NCBI GenBank assembly: GCA_016748015.1
Contig: JAAOMT010000283.1
Span: 449,322 to 513,321, forward strand
Length of the DNA: 64,000 nt
Reading direction: 5' to 3'
DNA from: Geosiphon pyriformis
Lineage: Eukaryota; Glomeromycota; Glomeromycetes; Archaeosporales; Geosiphonaceae
Part shown: one piece after another, positions 11,470-22,722 of the stretch
Numbering within the stretch: the first letter of the stretch is position 1
Layout: each line of letters opens with the position of its first letter
Program-made: the position numbers and the translations under genes
The notes under the pieces: model-generated
Databases searched by the model: none
Told to the model about the DNA's origin: nothing
What the model saw: the letters and a program-made list of their open reading frames with translations, nothing else

Positions 11470-12223
11470 GATTGGTTACCTGTTATAGTAATATTGACCC
11501 AAATAATCAGCAAAAATCAGATATAAATAAATATACTATTTCCAAAACAGCAATATCTTCAATTAATATAAACAATTATTTTCTGGATCAAAACATTTAA
11601 AACATCTTTTATATTTTTCATGAGTATTGGATTAAAAACTATTCAAATATTACTTTGACTATTAAAAAACAAACCACTATAACTGATAACAGTGGAATAC
11701 ATACTGTTATAAACCAAAAAAATTACTACTAAAAGAAAAAAAAACTGGTAGCAAAATGAATAAATATCTGTTAAAAAACATAACAGCAGTAATACTTTTA
11801 TTTTTTATTATAATTAAAAAAACAATCCAAGAAATCTTATTCATAGACAAAAACTTGTCATATAAAAGACAATTAAAACTTTATGGTTGTCTTAATAAAA
11901 TCATAAAAGATATAAATTTTATAAAAAAAACAACTTTAGAAATATAAATAGAAATTCTGGACATTATATGGTTAGATGTTCCCAAAGTTTTGACTATTAC
12001 TAAAAGAGCCAAAACTTTTATATAAAAATTTGATTTTTTAAATACAAAACTTATTTTGTCTCAGATATTAAATATCTTATTTATAAAAGACTTCAATAAA
12101 CTAGTTAGTTTTGAGCTAAAAAAAACTCTTCAAATAGATTATTTCATGAATAACTTGATTTTGCTAAAGTTTAATCTCTTTGAAAAAGAGAATATTATGG
12201 TTAAAACCCATATTTTTTATTAG
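11470..12223 (+). pseudogene. A1 ORF3 (unknown 3' ORF) remnant
   Basis: This is homologous to the intact ORF3 of A3. It reads INKYTISKTAISSI, then an ATA at 11568-11570 where A3 has ATG, then NNYFLDQNI. The segment 11756-11947 holds KYLLKNITAVILLFFI and LSYKRQLKLYGCL. The frame ends with TAG at 12221-12223, about 30 bases inside the 3' LTR, as in A2 and A3. The function is not recognised. It has no convincing signal peptide or membrane anchor and is Lys/Ile rich and probably helical. Confidence 0.72.
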
Positions 12224-12883
12224 TTATTATATGTATTAGCCACTAATGTCATATATTTAGCCACTCTATTTTTAAATAGTAATTATTAACTTAATTAATA
12301 ATTTGACTATTGATCTAATTATTGATCTAATTATTAATTTGGTTATTGACTATTTTCAATAGTTATATAAGTGATAGATCTCTTAGTTATAAAAAAGTAT
12401 GTACAAATCAATGAAAACAAAGAAATAAAAATAATAACTTTATCTTAATTTTTTTCTTTTTGCTAATTTCTTTTTTCTTATCTTTAAGTATCTGAATATT
12501 TTGAGATAAAAAACTATTTGTTGGTATTTACTTACTCTTTTTTTGACTTGTATAATTGTAACATTTAAAAATTATTGAATAAAATATAACTAAAGAGTAT
12601 ATCTGATACCTGATATTAAATTATAAGAGTGCTAATATGAGACATAAAATTATACCAGTGTGTTATTATTTGTTGACAATACAGACTATCTCTTTATTTT
12701 CAAATTTTTCAGTTATTTTTTGAAAAGAATAGTGACTAAGATATTTTATAAAACTAATCTTGTATATTGAATTCATATTTATTCAATTTGCTTTTTAAAA
12801 TTGAATTTTCTTTAATTTATTTTATTACCATACAATTCTGTTTTCTTTTGTTATCTGTTAGTTTGTTTCTCCAACCCATAACA
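12193..12883 (+). repeat. A1 3' LTR
   Basis: It runs from TATTATGGTTAAAACCC to CAACCCATAACA. It carries an array of TGATCTAATTATT-type units at about 12285-12353, TATATAAG at about 12364, and GAGTGCTAATATGAG at about 12627. It is preceded by a purine-rich tract and followed directly by B0 gag sequence. Confidence 0.88.
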
Positions 12884-12899
12884 ACATCAAAAATTATTT

Positions 12900-14200
12900 T
12901 TTTAAAAACTATAATGTTTTAAAAGTTAGAAACAACCTCTATGAAAATTTATTGCACTATTTTCATTTAAGAACAAAAGACTTTAACAATAAAACACTTA
13001 ACATCTACTTTCAAGAACTCAATTTTAACATTATTTAATATTGTAAAGAAAAATATCCAGTACAGTCCAAATACTTTCTCAACTTTGAATCAAAACTATA
13101 AAATAGCAATAGTAAAAAGCAAAAGAAAAAAACACTTTAAATCAGTCATACAATTCACAACACACTAAAAACAATTGCCAAATATTTGCAAACACCCAAA
13201 CAAAAAACCAGTATCAAATTACTATTTTCTATTACACTATTTTTATTTTTATTTGTTCAATTACAAACATCCAATTTACTTTTTATCCAGTTTTTAAGAC
13301 TAAAAAACTTTACTTTTCCAAAAAGTCTAATACAACAGTTAAAACAAATTATTATCAGCACAAATTTTCTTGATTTTTTAGCAAAGAACCAGAATAATTA
13401 TTCTAATAACAATAAAAACACTTTTGAATTTACTGAAAAAAAAACCAACAAAAATGAAAATACAAAAGACATGACAACTATCTACATCATAAAAATCACT
13501 AAGTTCACTTGAAAAAATATTGATATCAGTTCACAAAAATGACTTAACAAAGTCCAAAAAGCAGGAGATGTAAATAAAAAAAATACTGCAAAAATGCTTA
13601 AAGCTATTCCTTATTTTCTTTAAAAAACTGTAGGCAAATAGTTTGAAAACTTAAATACACTCTTTAGAATCTAACAAATATTCAAAAATGCTTTTTTGAA
13701 ACAATTTACTAACAACAATACTTTTATTACTCTTTAAAACCAATTTTAAAACATTAAACAAGAGCCTTTTAAATTTGTTATAATCTATCTTAAAAAGTTC
13801 AACAAACTTTTTCAATGAATTTGACAATTAGAAACCAATAAGTATTATTTTAATACACAAATTTTGAACCAATTTATAGCCAGATTAAAAGATAAATTAA
13901 TCAAAAAAGTTTGTTCTCATGCTCCAACAGACTTAATTATAACCATTTGACATATAAAAAACTATAAAATAGCCAAACTTATTAACTTTGCAATCAGCAA
14001 AACCAGCTCAGCAGTTAAAAAAAAAATTAACCAACTTATTAAAAAGATAGAAAACTATTTTACCAATTAGCAACAACAAAAATATTAGCCACTTTAAAAT
14101 ACAATTAAAATAACTACCTATTATTATTAAACAATCAATTTTAAAGCTGTTATTATTGTAGAATTTCAGAATACTAGAAATGTAATTGCTAAAAGATGCA
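12900..14200 (+). pseudogene. B0 gag remnant
   Basis: This is homologous to B1 gag (about 22.73-24.15 kb, minus strand). It contains LHYFHLRTKDFN near 12955, an open segment at 13186-13512 with a Lys/Asn-rich middle, a core near 13560-13640 (LKAIPYFL), and a degenerate zinc knuckle at about 14153-14200 reading CYYC...C..C with Tyr in place of His. The many stops are mostly at positions where B1 has Gln or Trp. Confidence 0.7.
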
Positions 14201-14209
14201 AAAAAACTA

Positions 14210-15346
14210 ACAATTAAGGAATAATTAACATTATTCTCAATTTTAGCAATCTTACTACCAATTTATTATCTATCAAGATCTTAATATCAAAACAACTCCT
14301 ATTAACTTATTTCACAATTCATTTAATAACAATATCTACAATTTCCAGTTTAGCAATATTAAGTATTTGTCCAAAAATTGGTTTAACAAAACCAATTTAC
14401 ATCTTAAAACCAATTTACAACAAACAACAACAAATTCAATTTTAATAATTAATTGGTTCTTTAAAACCCAATTTAACAAAAACCAATACATTATTATATA
14501 CAATTTAGCTATCTTACAATACCAAAAGAATCGAATTTTCAATAAATTGCACTTTTTGAAAATAAAGCTATAGCAATAAGACAAAATTCTTTTAATAATA
14601 CTATTCTATTAGCCAAGATTGTCCAAAATACCAACCTGTCTAATATTTTTTTATTCGAATTTAAAGCCAATAAATCACTATTTTTACTTAGTAATATAGC
14701 AGTTATAAAACAAAAAGCAATTACAATTATATACATTAAAGCTAAAATTAAAAGAAAACCAATTTAATTATTCTTTGATAGTAAATTTACCAAAAATATT
14801 ATTACTTATTAATTGATGCAACAACTACAATAAATCATTAACAGATCTGTTCAAACAGTTATTATTATAGCTGATAGCATAAAAAAAACCCCAGTAAGAA
14901 AAATTGACAACTTTTTGTTTACTATTGATGGAATTACTATTTTAATTAAAGTTTTTATCATGAATACACCTTAGTACCAGACTTTTGTCAAAAATAATTG
15001 GCTTTTCAAGACAAATGCAAACCTAGATTAGGAGATTTAGAAATTAAAAATCTTATACCAAGAACAATATATTAGAGTACTTGTTACTTATAGTACTTTT
15101 AACAAATGATCAAAAAAAGTTTTTGTGTTTGAATTTAAAGAAAAAAAAGAAATGCCAATTACTAAAACCTACATGGCTTTTGGATTAACATCTAATTGGG
15201 CTAAGAAAACAGAACAAAAATTTTTTAAAGAGACCAGAAGATGGAATATTACTCACTATTCTAAACCAGAATCATGGAAACAACTACCATATATTTTACT
15301 TAGATATAAAAATTGCAACAAAAAGCTTTCATTTATGGGAGTTTGA
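14210..15346 (+). pseudogene. B0 protease and linker remnant
   Basis: An Asn/Gln-rich stretch (14.34-14.57 kb) leads into a retropepsin remnant at about 14770-14830, where the B1 motif DSGFARSII reads DSKFTKNII. The open segment 15125-15346 matches B1 21.6-21.8 kb (FEFKEKKEMPITKTYMAFG, then NWAKKTEQKFF). The protease is inactive by Gly-to-Lys substitution and stops. Confidence 0.72.
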
Positions 15347-15374
15347 ATATTTTTAGAAGAGGAATATAAGACAT

Positions 15375-15378
15375 ATAC
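15375..15378 (+). repeat. Target-site duplication of B1, left copy
   Basis: ATAC precedes the B1 LTR and recurs at 25150-25153 right after its other LTR. Confidence 0.85.
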
Positions 15379-16338
15379 TGTTACTGGAGGTTTTTGGTCT
15401 CTTTTCTTGAATGTTGTTAATGTCTGTTTGTTGTAAATTCACGTTTTCTAGAAGTAGTTGAACCTCCAATAACTGAATTTATCTTCAAATTATCTCTTAT
15501 AATTTAAACTGCTGGGCTTATAAGTGAAGTGGCCAATTCCATGCCAGTTATATTATGTAGTTACATTGTAGTAAACGTCAACTCTTTCCCAGAAATTGCT
15601 CATCTAAAAGCTCACTAAAAATGTGTAGTTATTTTGCTGTAAAAGTCAACTCTTCTACAAGAATCTTGTCTGTAGGCTACCCTAATAATTATGATAAAAA
15701 AAGAAAAAAAATATGAAAGAAATAGAATTTTGTCAAGAGAAACGTTTTCTATCCAGGCCTGAAGTCACTAACAGTTTATTGAAATTGGTAGCTAATTAAT
15801 TTCAAAATGTTAGTTGTGTTGAGAGAAATTCAAGTACAATAATCAAAGGATTTGGGTTTCGAATATTTAATTTTTATTTGAAATGTGTAAGAGGTAATTT
15901 GTTTCAATTAAGATATTTAAAGTAGGATACTATGGTAAGATACTATGAGAAAATACATTTTCTTGAAAAGAGAAGCTCTTTTTTTATACAACTTGTTGTA
16001 GTACTAGTCTTTGAACTTGCACTTTTCTCTTTGCTACAATTTGGGTGAACTAAAGATACATTTCGGCAAACTACAAATTATTTCACTAAACTATTGATTA
16101 TTTCGGCCAATTTTCATTAATTTCAGCGAATTTTGACTATGTTAAATGGTTCAGGGTATTGTGTAATTTGATTATCTTAATTTTTATAGTACAAATCGGA
16201 TTATTGATTGAGTAATAATATTTGATAATTTGATTAACTAGTAAGTGATAATCGAAATAATAATAATATATGCTAATTAATAATAGAATTATAGAGATAA
16301 TTTCATGCTAATTAATAGCTAAAATTCTACTGGTAACA
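15379..16338 (-). repeat. B1 3' LTR
   Basis: On the plus strand it runs TGTTACTGGAGG to ACTGGTAACA. It differs from the 5' LTR at scattered positions and keeps the TTCGGC-type palindromic units at about 16050-16140. In element orientation a TATA-like TTGTATAAA lies about 340 bp from its start. Confidence 0.93.
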
Positions 16339-16363
16339 TAATCTTCTCTTCAAGACTGAGCTC
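16339..16363 (-). other. B1 polypurine tract and upstream GAGCTCA motif
   Basis: In element orientation GAGCTCA is followed after 18 bases (CTTGAAGAGAAGATTA at the end) by the LTR start. This is the expected site of plus-strand priming. The same arrangement occurs in families A and C. Confidence 0.7.
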
Positions 16364-16494
16364 TGTCGAAGTCCAAGCATTATCTGTGATATTAAGATAG
16401 TGGTCCAAGATAATTAAAGTGATTTGATCTGAAAATTGTTGAAATTTTAGTTCTGTGAGCTTTCCAATGTATTGAATTTTTATTGAATGAAGTA

Positions 16495-17025
16495 TTAGAT
16501 TTTGTAGGACATTTTACAAGTGTTAAATAAATCATAGAGTCTAAAGACTGCTTTAAGTTTGTAGTGAGTGTTTGTTGGTCCAGCTGCTGTCTTAAATTCA
16601 TTGTGAATTTGTTTTTGTATTGCTTTAAGAGTGATGTTTGTTGCTTCAAGTTCCAGTTTTCGTTCATAAAGTGTTTTTCCAATATGAAAATATCTATATA
16701 TAAGGATATGTTCATTGTTCTGTTTGTTAAGGAATAGTAAAAGTTTTTGTTGAATTGTGGTATTTGGTAAAATATCAATAAAGGCAAATAAAAGGTTTTC
16801 TTTTAAAGCTTGCTTCAAAAGTTCTGGTAATTGATTTCCAGAGTGACTTCTTGTTTTTCTTCTATAAGGGTGATAATTCTGAAAATTATTTACTACTGGG
16901 GCTGTGGTTTTTTTTTAAATGTAATTAATTTGACTTCCATTAATCGTTATGGATAGGTCAGGAAGTGTTTTTAAGGCTAACATTAATTTTTGGGATATTT
17001 GTTGAATATTCTGAGGAATAATCAT
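16495..17025 (-). pseudogene. B1 ORF3, unknown 3' ORF
   Basis: A frame from ATG at 17025 to the stop at 16495 spans about 176 codons with one internal TAA near 16918. It lies after the integrase GPY/F domain and before the 3' LTR, in a different frame from integrase. It reads MIIPQNIQQISQKLM at the start, then a charged helical segment with HIGKTLYERKLELE. I do not recognise the family. The pattern (I/L)G(K/R)(T/K)L and the position resemble ORF3 of families A and C, but identity is weak. No membrane segment is evident. Confidence 0.6.
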
Positions 17026-17229
17026 GATAAAAATGACTAACTAATAGTGAAATTTGAAAAGAATAAAGAAAATTATTTTTGGGTATAGGGTTTTTTATTT
17101 GTTTTTGGGTTTAAGTGTTTCTTGTAATTATTTATTATTTTTGTTTTCTGTTTTTGTGTGTTCTTTAAAAAGATTATTGTAAAAAAAAATGTGTTGAATT
17201 AAGTATTCAGGTTTGGTTGTTGTTCTATT

Positions 17230-18460
17230 ATAATTATTGGTTCTAAATTTCGAATCAGTCTCTATGTGCAACTTTTGCTAGTATTTTGTCATTAAGTCTT
17301 AACTTGTATAATCCATTGTTTAGAATTTCGTGGATATAAAATGGTCTATCTCATTTATGTTCAAATTTTCCACTTCATTGTTTTTCAGTCTTAGTTCTGT
17401 GTAAGAGAACTTTATTTCCAACTTTAAATTCGTTGGTAATTGGTGGTAGTTTGTTGTTATGTCTTTTTTTTTGTAAATCTTAGGAGTGTTTAATATAAGT
17501 GGCTGCTATGTATCTTTTTTCTTTCAATGTACTAAGAAGAGTGCAGACTCTCCTTTGAAGTGTTTCTTGAAAGTTTTTTTCATTGATTGGTTGTATCAGG
17601 TATGTTTCTACTGTAAAATTAATTGGTAATGTTGCTGTTCTTCCATAAGTAAGATCAAATAATGTATGTTTCATAGTAGATTGTTTTAATGTTCTGTATA
17701 CTAGTAACACTGATAAAATAAATATATCTTATTTTTGTTCAAAATTTGTTGAGACTTTGGCTAAAAATTCACACAATGTTCTGTTAAAACATTCTACAAG
17801 TCCATTTGTTTAAGGATGATAAGGTGATAATAGAAATTTTTTGACATTGAATTACTCACAAATTTCTTATATCAAGTTGTTTATAAAATGTGTTTCTTAA
17901 TCAGATAAAAGTTTAATTGAGCATCCATGTCTACAAATAATGTCTTCATAGATGAAATTTGCTATTGATTTTGCATCTGCTCTCTGGATGGCTTTAGCTT
18001 TAAGCTATTTGGTAAGATAATCTACTGCAACTGCAATATAACGATTTTCTTGGGTTGTGATAAGTAATGGTCCGACTAAATTAATTCCAACTCTGTCAAA
18101 AGATTGTTCAACTTTGATTGAATTTAAAGATTCTATGGGGCAAGTTCCTCCTCTTTTTTAACAACTATTACAAAATTCTACATATTGTTGAATGTCTTTT
18201 TGCATATGAAGCCAAAAATAATATTCAAGAGTTCTTTGGATTGTTCTATCTCTTTTCAAGTGTACTGAAGAAGGATTTGTATACATGTTGTATAAAATTG
18301 TTTCTTTTTCATTTTCTTGTACTAATCTGAGTGATTGGTTTGAATTCCTGCAATTTTTGTAATAAATTTTGTTGTGGTGTATGAAATATTGTTTGAATTG
18401 GTGTTGTAATCGATGTTTTTTACTTGGAGACCAATTTTTTGGCATGATAAGAGTCTCCAA
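17230..18460 (-). pseudogene. B1 integrase with GPY/F domain
   Basis: Transfers element DNA into the genome. From the N-terminus: a zinc-binding region with MYTNPSSVHL and CNSC (18.46-18.16 kb), where the usual first His is Tyr. Then comes VGINLVGPL, with the first catalytic Asp as Asn; then LLSD followed by a stop and ETHF (second Asp kept); and then TNGLVECFNRT with the third acidic residue kept. The open segment at 17480-17710 holds YRTLKQSTMKHTLFDL. A GPY/F-type domain (DRPFYIHEILNNGLYKL) is at about 17.26-17.35 kb. There is no chromodomain. Several stops make it inactive. Confidence 0.85.
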
Positions 18461-19900
18461 ATAGTTTTTAAAGTTGTTATAATTTTTGGAATCTATTATT
18501 GTTTTGTTATTTTGTTAGTAGATTAGTAAGTTGTAATAAAATTGTTGTTGGTGTTAATTTTGTCTCATTCTTAAGAGACTGTCAACATTGGTGTATAGTT
18601 TTCTTGGTATATGGTGTACAATATATTTGTAGTCTGTTAGAAAATTATTTCATTGAGACTGTTTGGCACTTTGTTCAGTATTCTTTTTGTTGAGCCATTT
18701 GAGACCAATATTGTCAGTTATGATATCAAATTTTTTTCCATTTTTCAGATATTATTGAAAGTGTTTAAGAGCCCAAATGACTGCAGCAGCTTTTAATTCA
18801 GTTGAAGCATATTTGAGTTCTGTTGGCTTGAGTGTTCTGCTGGCATAGACAATGATTTGTTCTTGGTCATTTTTATTTAATTGTGATAGAATAGCACCAA
18901 ATGCTATGTATAAAGCATTAATAACTAATTGAAATTGTTTGTTGAAGTTGGATAAGCAAGAACTGGTGCTGTTGTCAATTTTGTCTTGAGAGTTTCAAAG
19001 GCTTTTTGTTGTTCTTTAGTCCATTGGTATAACACATTTTTGTTGATAAGATAATTGAGTGGTTTGGCAATTTCTGAAAATTTTTTGATAAATTTCCAAT
19101 AGTAAGAAGCTAATCCTACAAATTCTCGCAGCTCTGTAGTATTTTTAAAAGTTTGGAAGTTTTTGACAGCACTGATTGTTCTAGAGTTTGGTTTAACTCC
19201 ATCTTTGCTAACTATGTGTCTAAAAAAAATTAAGCTTGTTTTTCTAAAGTGATATTTTTTAATGTTCAATTTCAATCCTGCTTTCTGTAATCATTGAAAA
19301 ACTTCTCACAAGTAAATAAGATGAGCTTCAAAACTTGGTGAGTACACATTAGTGTTATCAAGATAGACAACTACTGATTGTTATAAAAGTTTTTCATATA
19401 CAACATTCATAAGTTGCTAAAATGTTGTTGGTATATTACAGAGTCCAAAAGGCATAATATTGAACCCATAGTTTCCTCCTTGGATGGTAAATGCTGTTTT
19501 GGGTCGATTTTTTAGATTTATTTCAACTTGTCAGTATTTACTTTCCAAGTCTAAAGTTGAGAAGAACTTGGCTTTTCCTAAAGCATCTAACATGTCATTA
19601 ATTCTTGGAAAAATGTAGGCATCTCCAATTGTTATGCTGTTGAGCTGACAATAATCTACACAGAATCTGATTTTTCCATTTTTCTTTTTGACAAAAACCA
19701 CTGATAAGGCCCAAAGACTTTTTGATAGTTGGATTAATCTATTATTGAGCATTTTTTGGATCTCTTCTCTGATAAATTGGTGGCTGGCAGGTGAAACTTG
19801 ATAGGCTTGTTGTTGTTTTGGTAGAGCATCTGCTGTATGGATCTGATGTTAAACAATATTAGTTTTTCTCAGGTTATTGTTGTCTTTTGCAAATATATCT
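18461..19900 (-). pseudogene. B1 reverse transcriptase and RNase H
   Basis: RT begins with the AYQVSPASHQFIREEI motif (about 19.75-19.82 kb), continues with an SVVFVKKKNGKIRFCVDY palm start (19531-19752), IMPFGLCNIPTTF (about 19.46 kb), and YLDN at 19354-19365 in place of YLDD. The thumb and RNase H connection is at 18925-19275 (LREFVGLASYYWKFIKKFSEIAKPL). RNase H follows in another frame at about 18.55-18.92 kb, where the usual DAS motif reads NALYIAFGAIL, so its first Asp is missing. The four-residue RT active site has lost one metal-binding Asp. Confidence 0.88.
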
Positions 19901-20397
19901 GCAAATTCAGCTATTAGCTATTTCAATTGTCTTTGTTGTTGGAGTTCTAAAGAATCCATGTTAATTCGAGAGAGTTTTTCTTCCAAAAAGTGGTAGTTTT
20001 TAGTAATAGAAATGATGTTTAGATTTGGAAGTAGAGTATGTCTTACAATTTCAATAAAATTGAAAACACTTTGAGAGTTTTTATTCTAAAAGATGTTGCT
20101 GTGTATGATTTCAATTTTTAATTTATTCAATAAAACAATAGGGTAATTATTGGGATTGTAGAATGTAACTCAAAATTTTTTTATTTCTTTGGGAATATAA
20201 ATGTTTGGGATTGAGATTTCATGCTTTAAACAGATTTGTTCATTGGATTTAAAGATTTGTTGGGTAGTAGTAGGTTTTAAGCAAGTGTAAATTTCGTGAT
20301 GTTTTCCAAAAGATGAAATGGTAATTGGTTGGAAAAGTTGAAGAATCTGGTAAGATTTATTCTGTGCATTGAAAGCTATGTTTATTGGAACTGTAAA
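19901..20397 (-). pseudogene. B1 pol linker between dUTPase and RT
   Basis: The same pol frame continues from dUTPase into RT. It encodes a beta-rich stretch (FTVPINIAFN, then IYIPKEIKKF, then YPIVLLNKLKIEI) like the short segment that usually precedes RT in Ty3/Gypsy elements, then a Gln-rich helix LELQQQRQLK. One stop lies near 20170 and others near 20090 and 19920. No separate enzyme is seen. Confidence 0.6.
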
Positions 20398-21015
20398 TCA
20401 TTCAGTTGAACCAAAATCTTGAATTCCTCTTTTACTTTTTCCTAATTGTTCTCTGTTGTTAACTGATTGTAAACCCAAAATGTTAATTAAGAGTAGATAG
20501 ATTGCTTGGGCAATTTTTTTAGCATGTTCAATTCTAAATGGTTTGTTTGTTTCATTCTGTAATATGATGATAATGTCTCTAGTATATCTTGCATCTATAA
20601 CTCTTCCTTTGATATTGATTCCTTTGCTTGCCAATGATGATTGAAAAGCAATTTGTATCATTGTTTTTGGTGGTATTTCAAGAGCAATTTTGAGATTGAT
20701 TTTGGTTAAAAATTTTGGTTGAAGAACCAAAGTGTCTTTGCCAGGATATCTGAGATCATATTCTGTATTAATTTTATGAGTTTTTTCTGGTTTTATTCTT
20801 TGTTCATTGTTGTCAAAGTATTTAAGTTGTATAGCAGGCTGGTTTTCAGTAAGATAGATGAATGTTGTTGTGATTTCTTCTTTTGTTTCAGGTTTTTCAA
20901 ATTCAATTTCTTTCTGGTCATTTTCACTGGGCAGAGGAATGCTAAAAACATAGTATTTTGAACACCATTTGTTATCACAAGGCATAATGTATTCTTTACA
21001 TAATTGAATGTTCAT
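20398..21015 (-). CDS. B1 dUTPase domain of pol
   Basis: An uninterrupted segment of about 205 codons. dUTPase hydrolyses dUTP to dUMP and keeps uracil out of new DNA. All five trimeric dUTPase motifs can be followed: TEYDLRY (motif 1), FQSSLASKGI (motif 2, with Gln where Arg is usual), RVIDARYTRDI (motif 3, catalytic Asp kept at 20593-20595), AKKIAQAI (motif 4) and RGIQDFGSTE (motif 5). The first 30 residues carry Cys residues (LCKEYIMPCDNKWC) that close the upstream zinc module. This is the only one of five copies here that keeps the motif 3 Asp. It is part of the polyprotein and has no start of its own. Confidence 0.88.
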   Translation of the reverse strand: MNIQLCKEYIMPCDNKWCSKYYVFSIPLPSENDQKEIEFEKPETKEEITTTFIYLTENQPAIQLKYFDNNEQRIKPEKTHKINTEYDLRYPGKDTLVLQPKFLTKINLKIALEIPPKTMIQIAFQSSLASKGINIKGRVIDARYTRDIIIILQNETNKPFRIEHAKKIAQAIYLLLINILGLQSVNNREQLGKSKRGIQDFGSTE

Positions 21016-21054
21016 CTGCTTTAATTATTGAATTTGAGCTTCTTGGGTTGGGTA

Positions 21055-21510
21055 AGTATAGCTTACAATTTAGTAGTATGTCTTTACTTTATTTTTATAG
21101 TTAAATCCAGCTAATTCTATTGTGTATTCAATATATTCAGCTTCTTTTATTTGTGTGGCTCCATTAATTAAAGTTATTGCTAGATCAAAGATCATTTCAA
21201 TATTATAAGGATAGTAGTAGAGTTTGTTAAAAGCACTGTTGTATGCTGCATCAAAAGGTGTTTCTCTTCTGACTTTTTCCAAGATTAATAAAACATATTG
21301 GCAGGTTTGATCACATACTCTTTCTCTCATTGTAACATTAATTCAATTGCATTCTTCTGGTAGCATATCTTCACATATAAGACAAGAAGTGTTGTCCCAT
21401 TTTTCACTTCTTTTGAGATATCCAAATCGTTCTCTATGGCATGCTTTGCAAAAGTAGTAGGTGTAAGTTTTATATTCCTCTTTTGAAAAAATACATGCTC
21501 CCATTAATGA
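21055..21510 (-). pseudogene. B1 zinc-rich module between protease and dUTPase
   Basis: It reads YYFCKACHRERFGYLKRSEKW, then NTSCLICEDMLPEEC, then RERVCDQTCQYVLLILEKVRR and a helical segment (21070-21330). The pairs CX2C, CX2C and CX3C are spaced like a multi-zinc domain. The same plan is seen in C1 at 55.1-55.6 kb, and partly in family A. I do not recognise the domain. Stops lie near 21340 and 21068. A nucleic-acid-binding role is only a guess from the zinc ligands. Confidence 0.65.
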
Positions 21511-22260
21511 AAGTTTTTTATTACAATCTTTGTATTTAAGTAGAATATAAGGTGGTTGTTTTTGTGGTTCTGGTGTAAAGTATCTAACTAAATTTCATCC
21601 TTTGGTTTCTTCAAAGATTTTTTGTTCTGTTTTTTCAGCCCAATTGGATGATGATCTAAGAGTCATAAAGATTTTAGTAATTGGTAGTTCTTTTTCTTCT
21701 TCAAATTCAAATACTGGGACTTTTTCAAATTTTTTATTAAAAATACTATAGATGACAGGTACTCTAGTGTATTGTTCTTGGTATAAAATCTTCAATTTCT
21801 GAGTTTTCCAATCTAAATTTGCATTGACTTTGAGAAGCCAATCATTTTTAACCAAAGCTTGGTATTAAGGTGCATTTATAATTAGAACTTTGACTGAAAT
21901 AGTAATTTCATTAATAGTAAATAGGAAGTTGTCAATTTTTTATACTAGAGTTTTTTTCATGCCATCAGCTGTAACAATTACTGTTTGAGCTGATCTGTTA
22001 ACATTTTTTCTAAGTTGTTGCATCAGTTGGTAAGTAATAATGCTTCTAGCAAATCCACTATCTAGAATCAAGTGGATTTGTTTTCTTTCCACTTCAGTTT
22101 TAGTATACATAGTAGTGATTGCTTTTTGCTCATTGATGGCTGCATTGCTAAGCAAAAATGATGATTTATTGGCTTCAAACTCAAATGAAAATATATCTGA
22201 GAGATTGGCATTTTAAGCAATTTGGATTGGTAAAATAGTATTATTGAAAGGGTTTGATCT
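21511..22260 (-). pseudogene. B1 aspartic protease and linker
   Basis: The retropepsin motif LILDSGFARSIITYQLMQQL lies in the open segment 21940-22155, so this copy keeps DSG. A downstream segment (21595-21855) holds WLLKVNANLDWKTQKLKI, typical of the C-terminal half of Ty3/Gypsy proteases, then an acidic FEFEEEKELP linker. In-frame stops separate the pieces near 21939 and 21866. The protease would mature Gag-Pol inside particles. Confidence 0.8.
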
Positions 22261-22680
22261 TGGTGCTGCAACTTCATTTTTTGGAAGTGCAGTTTGTTGA
22301 AAATCCGATTCTTCTGGCATTGTAAGATAACTGAATTGAGTGTAGTAGTGATGGGATCTTTGCTGACCAGAATTTTGAGGAACCAACTGGTTGTTTAGGT
22401 TGATCCTGTTGTTATTATTATTGAATTAATTTTGGGATGTAAATTAGTTTTGTTGAATCAATTTTTGGGCAAGTACTTAGTATTGTTGTATAGGTGGCTG
22501 TTGATACTGTTGGATTGGTAGAGATTGTTGATATTGCTGCTGTGGGACAGGCTAATAGTAATTGTTTTGCTGTTGAGGTCTTGAAGAATAGTAGGCTGGT
22601 GGTGGAGGCTAATAATGAGATTGCTGTATTGAAGAGTAACATTGATTACTTCTGTTTTGTTGGTCTTTTTGTAGCTTTTT

Positions 22681-22722
22681 GCAATCTCATTTTCAATGTT
22701 TTGGAATCCCACAATAGTGACA
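22681..22722 (-). pseudogene. B1 gag zinc knuckle
   Basis: In minus orientation the frame reads C-H-Y-C-G-I-P-K-H, then C after four residues that include two TGA codons. The CX2CX4HX4C spacing is that of the nucleocapsid knuckle that binds RNA. The TGA codons probably replace TGG. Confidence 0.72.

Larger units (their letters stand above)
4227..12883 (+). mobile_element. Family A Ty3/Gypsy element A1, heavily decayed
   Basis: This is a full-length but degenerate LTR retrotransposon. It has a 5' LTR at 4227-5906 (split by a D solo LTR), internal gag-protease-RT-RNase H-integrase-ORF3, and a 3' LTR at 12193-12883. The integrase follows RT, which sets the Ty3/Gypsy order. Most frames contain many TAA and TAG codons. 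The flanks are inconsistent: the right flank is inside B0 gag, but the left flank at 4223-4226 is AT-rich sequence I cannot match to B. The two ends may therefore come from a later rearrangement. Confidence 0.88.
12884..15378 (+). mobile_element. Family B element B0, 5' internal part
   Basis: From ACATCAAAAATTATT onward the sequence follows the B1 internal region collinearly: gag, zinc knuckle, protease, then the start of the zinc module, ending at the B1 insertion. The 5' LTR and the first part of gag are absent because A1 abuts here. The element resumes at 25150. Confidence 0.85.
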
